From Chloroflexota bacterium (GTDB taxonomy: Bacteria > Chloroflexota > Dehalococcoidia > Lucifugimonadales > Lucifugimonadaceae), in assembly GCA_030831265.1 (NCBI GenBank), contig JAURLM010000077.1, positions 1-33,016 on the forward strand: a DNA stretch of 33,016 nucleotides. The letters run 5' to 3'. The translations under genes and the position numbers were made by a program. Of the stretch, positions 32,992-33,016 are shown one piece after another; the stretch's first letter is position 1; each line of letters starts with the position of its first letter. Below the pieces are notes generated by a model, which saw only the letters and a program-made list of their open reading frames with translations, was not told the origin of the DNA and searched no databases.

Positions 32992-33016
32992 CCGACCCGT
33001 TCGCGTCATTGATTCC

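Larger units (their letters stand above)
32581..33016. other. AT-rich repeat-bearing intergenic region at the window edge
   Basis: No gene is supported. A reading frame at 32611-33012 is low-complexity and passes through the repeats. The region holds a perfect inverted repeat GATATAT-CCC-ATATATC (32809-32825), a TATACATACATATATAT-type tract (32844-32877), and the second copy of the dispersed repeat. The AT tract contrasts with the surrounding GC-rich DNA. Confidence 0.5.

Noticed and set aside
32611..33012. 133-residue plus-strand frame at the window end
   Set aside because: It translates an AT microsatellite and a dispersed repeat; no protein character.
1..33016. CRISPR arrays, insertion sequences, prophage
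   Set aside because: No regular repeat-spacer pattern and no transposase, integrase or phage structural gene in any frame examined.

Overview
The window looks like chromosomal DNA from a free-living, fairly GC-rich bacterium, most plausibly a marine Chloroflexota/SAR202-type lineage. That assignment is an inference from the gene mix: a eukaryote-like type II glutamine synthetase, a CIRCE-controlled groES-groEL pair, a YhaO/YhaN-type nuclease pair, amidohydrolases, a NIPSNAP protein and a bacterial serpin. It is not a phylogenetic result. I see no rRNA, tRNA, CRISPR array, transposase or phage gene. Most of the window is ordinary core and metabolic genome with short accessory stretches.

Layout. 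1-967 (minus): a pentapeptide-repeat gene followed by an edge-truncated peroxiredoxin-like gene. Its in-frame TGA lies exactly where the family has the catalytic cysteine and is followed by a bacterial SECIS-like hairpin. This is a probable selenoprotein that ordinary gene calling misses, with an apparent frameshift near the window edge. 1151-2170: glnII with a strong terminator. 2615-5062: gyrB, convergent with dnaA (5312-6682, minus). fmt diverges from dnaA at 7031 and ends at a strong bidirectional terminator. 8044-10832: a NIPSNAP protein and two unrelated amidohydrolases. 11213-13159: an orphan ParB-like gene diverging from a DUF5343 gene across a region dense in TTCCAAA/TTTGGAA half-sites. 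13244-17225: beta-carbonic anhydrase, a divergent stand-alone biotin-carboxylase-like ATP-grasp protein, and a lipoprotein serpin. 17371-21835: a yhaO-yhaN operon with a perfect palindrome upstream. 22047-22991: a PAP2 membrane enzyme. 23193-25525: groES-groEL with a sigma70 promoter, a CIRCE operator and a roughly 300-nt leader. 25586-28768: a DMT transporter, a possible small gene, and a CLC protein with CBS domains that lacks both coupling glutamates. 28784-32580: a serine hydrolase, a TPR-DUF805 membrane protein, a class IV aminotransferase and an unrecognised protein flanked by AT-rich repeats.

Functional connections are mostly local. Replication genes (gyrB, dnaA) sit together but without dnaN or recF. 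The GroE pair is one heat-shock operon. YhaO and YhaN should form one SbcCD/Rad50-Mre11-like complex. The most interesting items are the candidate selenoprotein, the channel-like CLC protein, the ParB-like/DUF5343 pair with its operator-like array, and the insert-containing biotin-carboxylase-like protein without nearby partners.
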